Positions 51,481 to 62,674 of a stretch of DNA of 64,000 nucleotides are shown here, one piece after another (within the stretch, counting starts at the first letter, position 1; each line of letters opens with the position of its first letter). Below the pieces are notes generated by a model. The model was not told where the DNA came from. It saw nothing but the letters and a program-made list of their open reading frames with translations, and did no database searches. Source of the DNA: Liopterus haemorrhoidalis (lineage: Eukaryota; Arthropoda; Insecta; Coleoptera; Dytiscidae); assembly GCA_963971575.1 (NCBI GenBank), contig OZ020622.1:34564301-34628300 (forward strand), given 5' to 3'. The translations under genes and the position numbers were made by a program.

Positions 51481-51651
51481 GTCTGTTTCTTTGGTCTAAG
51501 CGGAACTAGATTTTCAAATCTAGTAATTTTTATCGATTCAGTGAAGCTTTTGATTTACAAAAGCCCATTTTACTCATTATAAAGTTAGCTAGTAACAACT
51601 TTAGAAAATTAAAATTCCATTTAGTTCCGCTTAAACCTTTGTAATAGCCTG
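51481..51651. mobile_element. Shortened 'CAGTCTGTTCC'-family MITE
   Basis: GTCTGTTTCTTTGGTCTAAG and TTAGTTCCGCTTAAACC ... AATAGCCTG ends with TA outside. The middle is deleted. Confidence 0.65.
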
Positions 51652-53324
51652 TAGTTTAAATTAGTTGTTAAAATAAATATATTAAATATAACAATAAATA
51701 AAATATTGTATTATATTTTCATGTTTCGATCTTGTTTGACTTCGCGGCCACCCAACGAAGCCTTCACGGCCCCCCGGTTGAGAAACGCTGGTCTACCGGA
51801 CGTTCTGAGACGGAGACATCGGCAGCTTTTTTTTAACAGGCCGTACTTTAGCCAGCGATCCATCGAAAAATAATCGCACCAAAAACAAATAAATAACGCT
51901 GCACCATTATGACTTACTGACTTACTCTCTGAATTATAAGACATATGAATAATATAGGTAATTCATATTTCCATTGCATGAAACTTCACAATATCCATTA
52001 TCTATTGTTTGGCAAATTTCAAGGAATTGATACTGTATAATATGCCGCTGTTGTAATATATCAGCCCTGTAATAGAACAGTCACTCAGCTGTTTATTTGT
52101 ATTTCATAATGGTTAAAACTTTTTCAATGACGAATTAAACTATTGAGATTCGAGTGTCTTTATTAACATTTATTGGGGGCAATAAAATATTATGGTACTG
52201 GCTTCTGTTATCTTCAGTAGCGTATCATTTCTGAGTGAAACGTTTGTTTTGAAAAAAAAAAAACAAAGACTATTATCACATCTGATCACATTATTTTATT
52301 TACTTTTCTGTCTAATCTGTTCGTGGAGCACTAGTAGACGCACCGTGGAGCACAGTTTGGGAAACCCTGAACCTAATTAATCTAGTGGTGTGCCGGAGCT
52401 CCGTATCCACGGATGATCCATAAAACATAAAAATTCGTATCCGGGTCCGTATCTGTTTCTGCAAGGCGGATCTTAAACGATCGTATAGATGCATTTGAAT
52501 TAGTTATAATATAAGCTTACGTCTAAAAATGCTCAAGGTGGAGTAAATTTTACTCTGACGTTTAAATTCATATTTAGTCGAGTATCACATTACTTACCGG
52601 TGGTTTTAGAACAGTCTAGTATACATTAAATATTAGAGTAAAATTAATCAAAGACAATGAGTGAATGATTTTGAAATCAAGTAAATTGTGTGTCTAGGTA
52701 TGAACATGTAGAAAGATTGTTTCCGGTGCGTATGAACAGGATTTTAATTAGGTATGCTATTGTCGGCGCTTGTTGACACAGTTTAGTGGACACGTAGAAA
52801 CATTATAACCAGTGACTGTTTACCAAAATTTCTTCATCAAAAAGTGGTCTGGTTTATAATAAGTGTTCCTGTAGTTGCTTGGGGGAGTATTATATCTACT
52901 AAAACATGCCACTTATGCAGACCCCACGTTGGAAAGCAAATTCATAACAAAATAATAAATTACCAATAAGTAATTGTAAACGTGGGTAATTTGTAACATC
53001 AAAGAAATTTTAGAGAATTGATTGTCAGCTCTTTATAAGCTAATAAATAATGTTTCAAAGATTCCTGTTATATATCGACGTATGTTTCAAGCGCTCTAGG
53101 TGCCCGAAATAATTGAAAGAAAAGTAATAATTATTCTCGCTGGTTGGCGCAATTAGCAAGCGCTTATAGGCGCCGGTAACAATCTTTCTACGTGTTCGTA
53201 CCCTCAGTTTGCATGATCTAGTTTGTAGCAACAGTACGACACATTTAACTATCGCTTCAACGGGTTAGCATCGGGGCACTTACCAGTGTATATTTGATCA
53301 TTAAAAGCATTGGCAGGTGAAAAT
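51652..53324. other. Mostly unassigned sequence with TE ends
   Basis: 51750-51795 contains GGCCCCCCGGTTGAGAAACG, then CTGG, like the right end of a hAT. 52385-52480 contains a GGTGTGCCGG...CGTATCC segment related to the repeat at 15000. No complete element or gene. Confidence 0.4.
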
Positions 53325-53524
53325 TTTTTTTTTTTTGCTCATCACTTGTATTTGTGGAGTGAGGACCTTTTTAGGGTTTTGTAGGTATGACCAAAAAACC
53401 CTTATACCGTCATTTTGTCGTCTGTCTGTCTGTCTGTCTGTCTATCTGTCTGTCTGTCTGTCTGTTCGGTAAAAATTGTAGCCAAATGGCTAAACCTAGA
53501 GAGTTGAAATTTTGCATGCTTATA

Positions 53525-54554
53525 TATATAAATTCTTTATTTACCCTAGGCCTTGCGGCGTTTAGGGTTTTAACCAATACATTTAAAAAAAATCATAATA
53601 ATAATAAAATAATAATATAGTACATTTTTTACATTTTATGACTTCTTTCTTCTTCTTCTTCTACATTCTTCCTCCGGTGTTCCTCTCTTTCTTCCTATTC
53701 TCTTTTCGGCTTCCGTCTCCGGTCTCCTTCCTTCTTGACTCCAGTTGTTCTTCCCCTCTTTCTTCGCTTCTCTTCCCTCTTTTCTTTCCTCCTCCTTTAC
53801 CTCTCTCTTCCTTCCTGTTCTCAGTTCTGTCTTACCTCTCCGCATCCCTTCCTTCTTTCCTCGAGTACTCTCACCCACCTTTCTCCTTTTCCTTCTTCAT
53901 TCAACAGCTCCTTTATATCTCCCTCCCATTTTGTCATCTTTCCACATCTTCTTGTTAGGTGTTCCAAGGATTCTTCCTCCTCCCTACACATTCTGCATAG
54001 CCTATCCTCTGGTTTTGCCCAATACCTATTACTACGTTCTTCATTTCCGCATCTTAATCTGGCAATGCTTCTAACTCTGCCCCCTGCCTTTCCTCTCCCC
54101 CTTTCAAATATTTAAGTATTCCTACCGTTCTTATCTCTCTATACCTTTTCACATTCCTTGAATTTTCTATTCTTACTGTTCTTTCCTGCTCCTGTACCTC
54201 CTTGTCTCTCCTCCTCAATTCTTCTACTATGTTTCTTCCTCCATTTCTCTTTCGCTCAGCTTCCCTTATGTCCATCCCACATCTCCAATAGTACTCTTTC
54301 CTTGTTTCTCCCCATTCCGACAGTTTACCCTTTTGTTCTTCCTTCAGTCTTTCTTCCCAGCATTCTCTTAATATTTTCCTTTTTTCGTCTCTTCTGATTT
54401 TCTCCTCATACTTCGCCGCCCTCGCCCCGGCCACTCTCAGCTTTTCCCTCTTCATTTCCTCTCTCACTATACCATATATCCTGGTGTCGTTCTGTCTAAT
54501 CCCATAATCCATCTCATTTATCCCTCTTGTACCCTTTCTACTATCTCCCTTGCA
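53525..54554 (-). mobile_element. 5'-truncated LINE (R1-like), 3' end
   Basis: Flanked by a 15-bp TSD TTTTGCATGCTTATA (53510-53524 and 54555-54569), the mark of target-primed reverse transcription. Read on the minus strand it encodes a strongly basic/acidic C-terminus. Near 54060-53940 is ARLRCGNEERSNRYWAK, then CRMCREEEESLEHLTRRC, a C-x2-C-x8-H-x4-C finger as at the end of R1-clade LINEs. It ends with AATAAAGAATTTATATATA. Confidence 0.85.
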
Positions 54555-54980
54555 TTTTGCATGCTTATACAACTCTTTAATCCGCACATAGGAAAAATAC
54601 TAAAACATCTAAAAAACATATCCCCCTAAAAATATAAACAAATATATGCGCATCGAAAAAAAAAATATTTTTTTACAATTCTGTGTAGGGTATCAAATGA
54701 AAGCCCTTGGTACGTGGATTAACGATCACAATTTTATTTTTGCAAAATAAATTATTTTGATGCGATTTTTGCCAAAATTGTGCAAAAATAAAATTTGTCC
54801 CACACCCTGTAGCCCAGATGGTTTAAACTAAAAATCTGAAAAAATTCTAAGTAATGTACATTGGTGTGAACCGGAATAGTACAACAGGAATTTTTGTTTT
54901 CGGAAAATAACGCATTTTTTGTGTGTTTAACTAAAATATGTAAAATATTTAATCCACTATTTAACACAGCAAACGAGTGA

Positions 54981-55045
54981 CATCCGTAGTCCAGTGGTAA
55001 CGTTCTCTCTTCGTAAGTTGCAAACTACTGTTCGAATCCCGTCAG
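54981..55045 (+). other. tRNA-like module in family A copy A5
   Basis: TAGTCCAGTGGTAACG (A-box/D-arm-like) and, about 30 bp on, ACTGTTCGAATCCCGTCAG (B box). Spacing and length (~65 bp) fit a tRNA-derived unit. No perfect acceptor stem, so probably not a functional gene. Confidence 0.5.
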
Positions 55046-55306
55046 TTTTATTATTTCTGTTTTTTTTTTGCATTTTTATTTTGTTTAAATTATTTTGTCA
55101 AAATTATAATTATATTTTGGCAAATGTTGCATTTAATTTTTAAAAGACTAAATTTAATAACCAGTGGGAAGTGTTGAAATTATAATTTAATTCTATGTTT
55201 GAATGTATACGAAATCAGAGGGACGGAGTTTATGACTTAAACAACCAATGGAAGCCATAGACGCAATTTTCAAAATATTAATGAACCTTGCTATATAAAA
55301 AAAAAT

Positions 55307-56215
55307 TATGTGAAGTGTGAATATTCACACATTTCAGGGTTTCGCAGGTATATAATAAGTGAAGGCGGTATGCTGAGTGTGTAGGACAAATTTTACTTTG
55401 TAGTAATCACGGCAAAATGAACGATATTTTTAAAATAATTTATCGTCTGTTAATCATATAATAAGACTGGTTATTAAATTTACGCTCTTAAAAATTAAAT
55501 ACAACATTTGTCAAAATATAACTAGAATTTTGAAAAAATAATTTCAACATAATAAAAATGCAAAAAAAAAAACAGAAAAAGTAAAATTCACTCCGTACTC
55601 GAACTCGAAACCCTTCGTTTTCCAGCCAGTTTAAGAGTGCATGTAGCCATCGCACGCCATGCATGTGAGTGTCTTACATTGGTATAACTTTTGTACTTTG
55701 TGAACCAAAAACCACAAAAAATGCGTTATTTTCCAAAAACATAATCTGATCAAAAATTCCTGTTGTACTATTTCGGTTCACACCAATATACATTACTTAG
55801 AATTTTTTTAGATTTTTAGTTTAAACCATCTGGGCTACAGGGTGTGGGACAAAATTTTTTTTGCACATTTTTGGCAAAAATCGCATCAAAATAATTTATT
55901 TTGCAAAAATAAAAATTTGATCGTTAATCCACGTACTAAGGGCTTTCATTTGATACCCTACTCAGAATTTAAAAAAAAATGTTTTTGTTTTCGATGAGCA
56001 CATATTTGTTTATATTTTTAGGGGGGTATGTTTTTTAGATGTTTTAGTATTTTTCCTATGTGCGGGTCAAAGAGTTGTATAAGCATGCCAAATTTCAACT
56101 CTCTAGGTTTAGCCGTTTGGCTACAATTTTTACCGAACAGACAGACAAACAGACAGACAGACGACAAAATGACGGTATAAGGGTTTTTTGGTCATACCTA
56201 CAAAACCCTAAAAAG
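55307..56215 (-). mobile_element. Helentron-like family A, copy A6, nested in A5
   Basis: A complete inverted copy sitting inside A5 between GCTATATAAAAAAAAAT and ACTGCAAATATTTAGAAA, which are adjacent in A1 and A2. The insertion therefore shows the true ends: ATGTGAAGTGTGAATATTCA on one side and CAAAACCCTAAAAAG on the other, with no TSD of useful length. The tRNA-like module is at 55590-55665. Confidence 0.75.
55590..55665 (-). other. tRNA-like module in family A copy A6
   Basis: The minus strand reads GCGATGGCTACATGCACTC (weak A box) and GGTTTCGAGTTCGAGTACGG (B-box-like). The sequence differs from the modules in the other copies. Confidence 0.4.
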
Positions 56216-56389
56216 ACTGCAAATATTTAGAAACCCAAATAATGGGATTAGGCATTCGAATTGAAATTAACAAAAAAATATTTTAACATAAAATTTGTTT
56301 TGGCATCCCAAATTTTTTGGCATCCACTTACTAAATACCTGTGAAACCCTGAAATGTGTGAAAATTCACACTTCACATCATTTTTTTTT

Positions 56390-56600
56390 TTTTTTTGCTC
56401 ATCACTTGTATTTGTGGAGTGAAGACCTTTTATTTTGCTCATCACATGGATTTGTGGAATGAGGACCTTTTTTTTTTGCTCATCACTTATATTTGTGAAG
56501 TGAAAACTTTTTTTTGCTCATCATTAGAGGTTACATTTTATCAATTTACTTTATTTGCCAAGGGCGCCAAAAACATTGCTAAGGCTCTGATCAGGCACAT
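56390..56600. repeat. ~38-bp minisatellite of the hAT-MITE type
   Basis: Four units of TTTTTGCTCATCACTTGTAT TTGTGGAGTGAGGACC (56394-56525), then GCCAAGGGCGCC and GGCTCTGATC, similar to the interior and end of the MITE at 3242 in reverse. The other end was not found. Confidence 0.6.
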
Positions 56601-57212
56601 TACTAATTAATACCTACTACACTATAATATATCTAGTTATATGAAGTATACAAAGCCTTGTCATTCACTTGTTAGTCAGTAATAAACTCATTTCAAAATT
56701 ATTAATTTAGTTGTGAAGTTCACGGATTGTAAGTTTTTTTTTTTGCTAACATAAAACAGCATAATTATCCTTCCGAGTTGCACAGTCGACAAAATGAAAA
56801 GGGGAAAAAATTATTTATTAAAGGTGCAATTTATGTTATTGTATAAGACATGCAAAATGTAAAATGTTTTAAATTATTAATTTATAATATATTGATATAT
56901 AGATGTTTAGAGAGGAGTAGACTGCATTTCGTGTTCACAAAATGGCGGACAACATTGTAAGTTATGATTTGAAAATTCTATCGTCTCAATACTTTATAAA
57001 ATAAGAAATTATTTTACACACATTTTAATAGAACAGAAAATAAGTGTTTCTTTATTTTAAATCACTCTTATATATATGATATTTTTGAAGTTAATCAGTG
57101 GCGTGTGGTCTGGGTATGCGACTCGATATCGCATTATATTTATTTTAATAACATTTTAATATACTGTATAACGAAAAAATCAGTATTTAAGAGAAAAAAA
57201 ATGCATTATTAT
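56601..57212. other. Unassigned A+T-rich sequence
   Basis: No gene or TIR pair recognised. Confidence 0.45.
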
Positions 57213-57560
57213 TAGGTCGTCAAGGATGAAATTTGTAGAAAAAAAGGCAAAGTTGGTTGATAACTTACAAATATAAGGAATTATTTTATTCATCAAAGTA
57301 TGCACCCATATTGTCTATACACTTTTGCCATTTAAGCAGCAGGTTGTTCAGGCCGGTGGTATAAAACCCTGGCGGACGAGAATCAATGAATTCCTGGGCC
57401 AGTTTTACAGCATTTTCGGAATTAAACTGTTTTCCTATTAAAAAGTTTTCCAAATTGCGGAAGAGGTGGTAGTCAATGGGGGGGGGGGGGGTAGTTCTGG
57501 TGAGTATGGAGGATGATGAAAAAGTTCTAACTCCAATTCCTGTAGTTTTGCTACAGTCAT
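57213..57560 (-). pseudogene. mariner transposase C-terminal relic (Mos1-like)
   Basis: The minus strand reads IDYHLFRNLENFLIGKQFNS, then LAQEFIDSRPPGF and LLKWQKCIDNMGAYFDE and a stop. This matches the last part of mariner transposases, with the third catalytic Asp in DYHLF. A probable TIR (TTAGGTCGTCAAGGATGAAA) lies at 57211. The rest is replaced by a G-run and the next LINE. Confidence 0.72.
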
Positions 57561-57605
57561 TTGTGCAGTGTGTGTTAATTAATCAAAATAAAAAATCAAG
57601 CCTAT

Positions 57606-58735
57606 TATAATTTATTTATTTCATTTATTCAACAGCCCAAAGGCCAAAAAAATGTTATACATAAAAAAGAAAATAAAACAAAACACATTTGTACAAAGAT
57701 ATCACATGAAACAAACAATTTAACAAGAATAAAATAAATACGTATAATACAAAACAATTCGAGTTCAGGTCTGAACAATTATGAACTCACACGTGCTAGG
57801 AAACATATGTTACAAGTTATAGTAATAGATTTATGAATGAATAAGTTGTGCAGACCAGCAAGTGTGATATGTATTATCACAGCGTAGACACTGCCGAATA
57901 AACTTGTTGCGAGACATCAGTAATCTATTACGCAAACTATACACATATTTCCTAAGTACAGTCATACAGGTGTTAACATCCTTCATGACAAACATGTCAC
58001 TTGCACTGCAATATTTAGGTAATCCATAGATAACTCTAAATGCATTGTTGTAGCAAATAACAAATTTCCGTAAAGTACTTTTGGTTGTATTAACCCAAAG
58101 CGCAGAGGTATAAAAACTGCCGCAAAACGTGTTGAAAAGGTATTTGCGTACATCAGAACTGCATCTAGAGAATCTATGGTTCAACATATTAGCCTTAACA
58201 CATATGGAGCGACACTGTCTGTCAATATCAGCCATATCACTCAGATCATCTGAAATGACATGGCCAAGATAACACACAGAATGGACTCTTTTTACACTTA
58301 GACCATTTAAGGAAACACTTGGTACCGTGTATCTCTTCTTATTTGGTTGGAACGCAATAAATTCAGTTTTCTTAATGTTGTAAACAAGTCCATGTTCCAA
58401 CGCATAAGATTCTCACAATGCCAAGAGATTCCTCAGTCCAGATATAGATGGTGCGAAGACAACCATGTCATCTGCATAGCTGATATTGTTAACAATAGCT
58501 GAGCCAACCACACAGCCAATCCTTTCCTCGTTCAGCCGTTGGCTAAGGTCATCCATGTAGACATTAAAGAAATAAGAGGATAGCAGCCCACCCTGTCGTA
58601 CTCCTGTATCTTGGGTAAACATACTGGATTTTGCTGTACCCCATCGTACTCTCTTCTGCTCTTTCGTGAGCCATGCATGCAGTATAGAATTAAGAAGAGG
58701 GCAAATCTTCCTTTTATAAAGCATATAAAGGATAT
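57606..58735 (-). mobile_element. 5'-truncated LINE with RT box
   Basis: Minus-strand frame 58724-58413 has TGVRQGGLLSSYFFNVYMDD and NNISYADDMVVFAPS (RT motifs, catalytic ADD). After a frameshift, 58400-57831 has GLVYNIKKTEFIAFQPNK and VHSVCYLGHVISDDLSD. The 3' end carries GAATAAATGAAATAAATAAA. The RT sequence differs clearly from the Jockey-like copies elsewhere in the window. Inactive. Confidence 0.82.
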
Positions 58736-58739
58736 AAAT

Positions 58740-60840
58740 TCAAATCAACTGATTTTTCGGACGATTACATGGAATACTCCCATATTAGAAGACTTTTTAA
58801 GACCAACCAGTGTCAATAACAGCTACGAAGAATATGTTAGCAACATCCAGAGCGATATTCTCCGAAATATCAAATCATTGTGGTCTTTTACAAACTCTAA
58901 TAAGAAGAATCATATCTTTCCAAGACAAATGTCGTTCGGCGAAAAAGTTTCTACAACAACTAAAGAAACATGCAACTTATTTGCTGAATACTTTAAATCA
59001 GTATATTCTGATAACAGGACACCGGTGCCCTCATTTGACCACATCTGGGGTCCTAGTCTTGCACGTATTCATATCAACAGCGATGAAGTTACTAGAATTT
59101 TGACGTCACTAGATGAAAATAAAGACCTGATGGTATCCCTGCAATATTCCTCAAGAAGTGTTGCCACACCATAGGACCAGACTGGTGCTTTCCTGGCGTA
59201 TTGGAAATATGCATACGAGGTCTGTTCAAAAAGTATCGCGAATTTTGTGTTTTTTAAAAAATTATTTATTTATTCATGAATATCTATTTTGTCCCCTTCA
59301 AAGTAATCCCCACCAGATATTATACACTTGTGCCAACGTTTTTTCCAATTCTCGAAGCACTTGAAAAAATTATTTTTTGTGATCTTGTTCAGCTCCTCCT
59401 TCGATGCCGTCTTTATCTCCTCATTCGTAGCGTAGCGTCGTCCTTTCATGAGCCTCTTCAGTTTCGGGAACAAGAAAAAGTCACAGCGGGGCAGATCTGG
59501 GGAATACGGTGGCTGCAGCATTATTAGTGTCTTGTTTTTGGCCAAAAATTTGCGCACAAGCAACGATGTGTGCGCGCGGCGACCCGTCTCATGCCCAAAT
59601 CATTGGTAAAAATCGAATGGCACGAGCCAATCGATATATTTAGGTCCTCAGCAACTTCTCTAACGGTGATTCGACAATTGGCCAATACTATTTTCTTCAC
59701 TTCATCAATGTTTTCGTCTGTTTTTGACGTGCTCGGGCGTCCAGCACGCTCTTCGTCGTTCACATTTTCTCGGCCCTCTGAGAACATTTTGTACCACCGA
59801 TAAACGTTGCTTCGGTCCAAGGTAGCTTCACCATATGCCACAGTCAACATTCGGAATGCGTCCGCGCACTTAATTTTGTTTTTCACCCAAAATTTGATAC
59901 AGATTCTTTGATCCATTTTTTGGTATAGGCAAAAATCGAAGACGAGCCAAAACACGTGCAAGCAAAGCAACTGTCAAAAATTAACTGAACATTCAAAATG
60001 GCCGAACTTGTCGGCATAAGTGAAAGACATGAGTACCAACATAACGCCACAAAAAAATCGAAAATCGAATATACGTAACCCGCGGAAATTCAAAATTCGC
60101 GATACTTTTTGAACAGACCTCGTACATCACGCCTATTCATAAATCTCGCCTAAAGTCTTCAGTAGTAAACTATAGGCTAATTTCTATTCTTTCATGTATT
60201 GCGAAAGTTTTGGAGTCCATTGTTACCGAAGCAGTATTCACCACTTATCAGCAGACTATCGTCCTTCAGCAACACGGCTTTTTTAAAGGAGGGTCAACCA
60301 TCACAAGATTATATTTCAACATGCTTAGAAGAAGGATCTGAAGTTCATGCTATATACACCCATTTCCGCAAAGCTTTCGATCAAGTAGACCATCGAATTT
60401 TGTTAGCAAAATTAAAAGCTTACGGTATCAGCGGTAATCTTCTCCAGTGGCTCAAGTCTTATCTCTCTGGGCGGAAACAATTTATTAAGATTTTCAACTC
60501 TACCTCTGAAACGATATCTGTTACTTCCGGTGTACCACAAGGTTCTCATCTTGGGCCTGTCTTATTCTCACTTTTCGTCAACGATATTGGTTTCAGATTG
60601 TTTTATTCGTCATATCTGCTTTTTGCCGACGACATGAAGTTGGTTTTGTAAGTCAACATCGCCGTCAACACAGTTGAGCTGCAGTCAGATCTGGGCGCAA
60701 TTAAAAGCTGGTGTAAGGAAAATTGTTTAAGCCTAAACACTGCAAAATGTTAGACGATAATTTTCTCTCGCAAAAGAATTAAGACATCTGTTTCTTACCA
60801 TCTTAATGGCATACCGAAACTTATCGACGCAATAGCAGAA
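58740..60840 (+). mobile_element. Jockey-like LINE interrupted by a mariner
   Basis: The + strand frames give NSYEEYVSNIQSDILRNIKS and TCNLFAEYFKSVYS (before 59214). After the mariner (59216-60122) comes ITPIHKSRLKSSVVNYRLIS (RT domain 1), then with frameshifts FRKAFDQVDHRILLAKLKAY, SVTSGVPQGSHLGPVLFSLF and LLFADDMKLVL (60651). It decays after 60700. Same broad group as the LINE at 1-1518. Confidence 0.82.
59216..60122 (-). mobile_element. mariner element with deleted catalytic core
   Basis: 907 bp, inverted ends CGAGGTCTGTTCAAAAAGTA (matching over ~32 bp) flanked by TA (59214-59215 and 60123-60124). Minus-strand 59970-59524 encodes the N-terminal helix-turn-helix part (WVKNKIKCADAFRMLTVAYG, ERAGRPSTSKTDENIDEV). 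59563-59270 encodes the C-terminus (LQPPYSPDLPRCDFFLFPKL with the third Asp). The stretch with the first two catalytic Asp is deleted. Inserted into the LINE RT frame. Confidence 0.93.
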
Positions 60841-61107
60841 TTTGGGTTTCTGGAATGTATTTTTCTATTTATCGATGAGATATCGAACCAATAACTTATT
60901 GATACGTTATATTGTCAATGAGCACCCTTTATCGTATCGATAAATATGAGAATTGTCATCTAATGTCAGTTCTGACATATGACAGATAAGGTTATTTGGC
61001 AATTGCAATATATTTTTGAAAAAGATATATTTTTATTACAAGGTATAATAGTAATTGCTTCTTAAAATAATATATATTAAGATATTATTACAGTGTTATA
61101 GAGATAA
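60841..61107. other. Left flank of the Harbinger element
   Basis: Contains ATCGATA and TGACATATGACA inverted motifs. The left TIR should lie here, but its partner is beyond the window. Confidence 0.35.
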
Positions 61108-61445
61108 AATGAACAGTTCTAGTTCTGATGAATTTGATGAGGATGTTGTAATTGCAGTATGCTTATTACATCGGAGAACTATCAGAGATAAAAGTGACCC
61201 ATTCCGCATTTATAGTGAATTAGAATTTATTCGAAGATATTGGTTAAGCAAAGGAAAATGTATGGAATTATGCCGTCTAATTGGAGGTGATTTAGAACCC
61301 ATGACCCAAAGAAGTAAATCTATTTCGGTACAACTTCAAATTTTAATTGCTTTGAGAATATTTTTACTTTTATATTTTTAATAAACAAACTTTTAGTACA
61401 CATGCAGATACGCACTCGCATAACACAAGACATAAAACCAATATG

Positions 61446-62674
61446 CAGTGTTGTAATAGATACATTTGAAAATATATCTAGATACAGATACAGATACTTG
61501 AGGAAAAATGTATCTAGATGCAGATACAGATACAAATTTTAAAAAGTATCTAGATACAGATACATTTTTTTTTACAATGTATCTAGATACTTCAAGATAC
61601 TTTTAAGATACTTTCGGAAAAATGAAAACACCACAAAAAAAAAGAAATAACTAGAGCAAGGAATATATTTGTCCACAATAAAACTTAAACTATATACTAA
61701 CTATAAACTAAAAAATATAAACTAACTAAAAACTAATATATATATATACTAACTTAAAACTAACTATATACCTATGTGATATTTAAAAAATCACTTTTTT
61801 ATTCCAATTTCAGCGGATATCTCGAACATTTTTTGTTCGCTAATAAATTACTAATTATTAAATGAGTATTTAGGATGACAAAAATAAAACAACAATTTTA
61901 TTTATTATATTTCTTTATTTAATTCACATTTATAAAATTAATTCTTATTCTTAGATTAGATAATTACTTAATGGTTGTTTTACTTAACCGTTGTTAATAA
62001 AATTATTTAATTTTTTTTTATTTATTATTTTTTTAAATTTATTCAGAGCTGGAAATACAATTACACTTTATTAAAATTTTATAGATAAAAATAAATTAAA
62101 TAAATAAATAAATTATAAGTTTGAGAATTATGATAAAATACAAGTTCTATATATAATTATTTAAATTTTGGAAAACATCCTTTTATTTTTTATTTTATGT
62201 TTTCCAAAATTTAATTAATTACATATAAAACTTGTATTTTATCATAATTCTCAAACTTATAATTTATTTATATAATTTATTTTTATCTATAAAATTTTAA
62301 TAAAATGTAATTGTATTTCCAGCTCTGAAAATGGCTGAAGCATGTTTTTACTCCCACCAAGCAAGAAAGAGTTTACTGGTCGCTGATTGGTTAATTTAAA
62401 CTTAAAATTCAAATATCTGAATGATGCTAAATGTATTACCAACTTGAAAAATCGTAAGGACATATTTTGTAAAAAGACCTTGAAACAGACAAAATAGGAA
62501 AGTATCTGAAAAAAGTACCTGAAATACAGATACTTAGATACTGATTTAAATATCTAGATACAGATACAGATACATATTTTAAAATGTATCTAGATACAGT
62601 AACTAGATACTGTGCAAGTATCTAGTTACTGTATCAATACCTAGATACAAATACCTAGATACATTACAACACTG
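61446..62674. mobile_element. hAT element with TATCTAGATAC-repeat ends
   Basis: Ends CAGTGTTGTAATAGATAC and TACATTACAACACTG. Exact 8-bp TSD ccaatatg at 61438-61445 and 62675-62682. Both ends are dense arrays of (T)ATCTAGATACAGATAC motifs (61470-61600 and 62500-62660). No transposase. A 284-bp palindrome sits in the middle. Confidence 0.9.
62044..62327. repeat. 284-bp near-perfect palindrome
   Basis: CAGAGCTGGAAATACAATTA on the left is matched in reverse at the right (TAATTGTATTTCCAGCTCTG). Arms of about 130 bp agree at roughly 95% by eye, meeting at GGAAAACAT...ATGTTTTCC. It looks like a fold-back MITE, but no direct flanking duplication was found. Confidence 0.85.

Larger units (their letters stand above)
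53368..56381 (+). mobile_element. Helentron-like family A, copy A5, with two insertions
   Basis: Starts TTTTTAGGGTTTTGTAGG, GTCT microsatellite 53419-53465, and ends TACCTGTGAAACCCTG, hairpin TGTGTGAAAATTCACAC, CTTCACATCA before a T-run. It is split by a LINE (53525-54554) and by a second family member A6 (55307-56215). Its tRNA-like module is at 54981-55045. Confidence 0.72.

Noticed and set aside
53638..54115. Ser/Leu/Phe-rich + strand frames
   Set aside because: Antisense to the LINE's Glu/Lys/Arg-rich C-terminus on the minus strand.
54981..55045. A genuine tRNA gene
   Set aside because: A- and B-box-like motifs are present, but I could not form a good acceptor stem and the segment lies inside a repeat.
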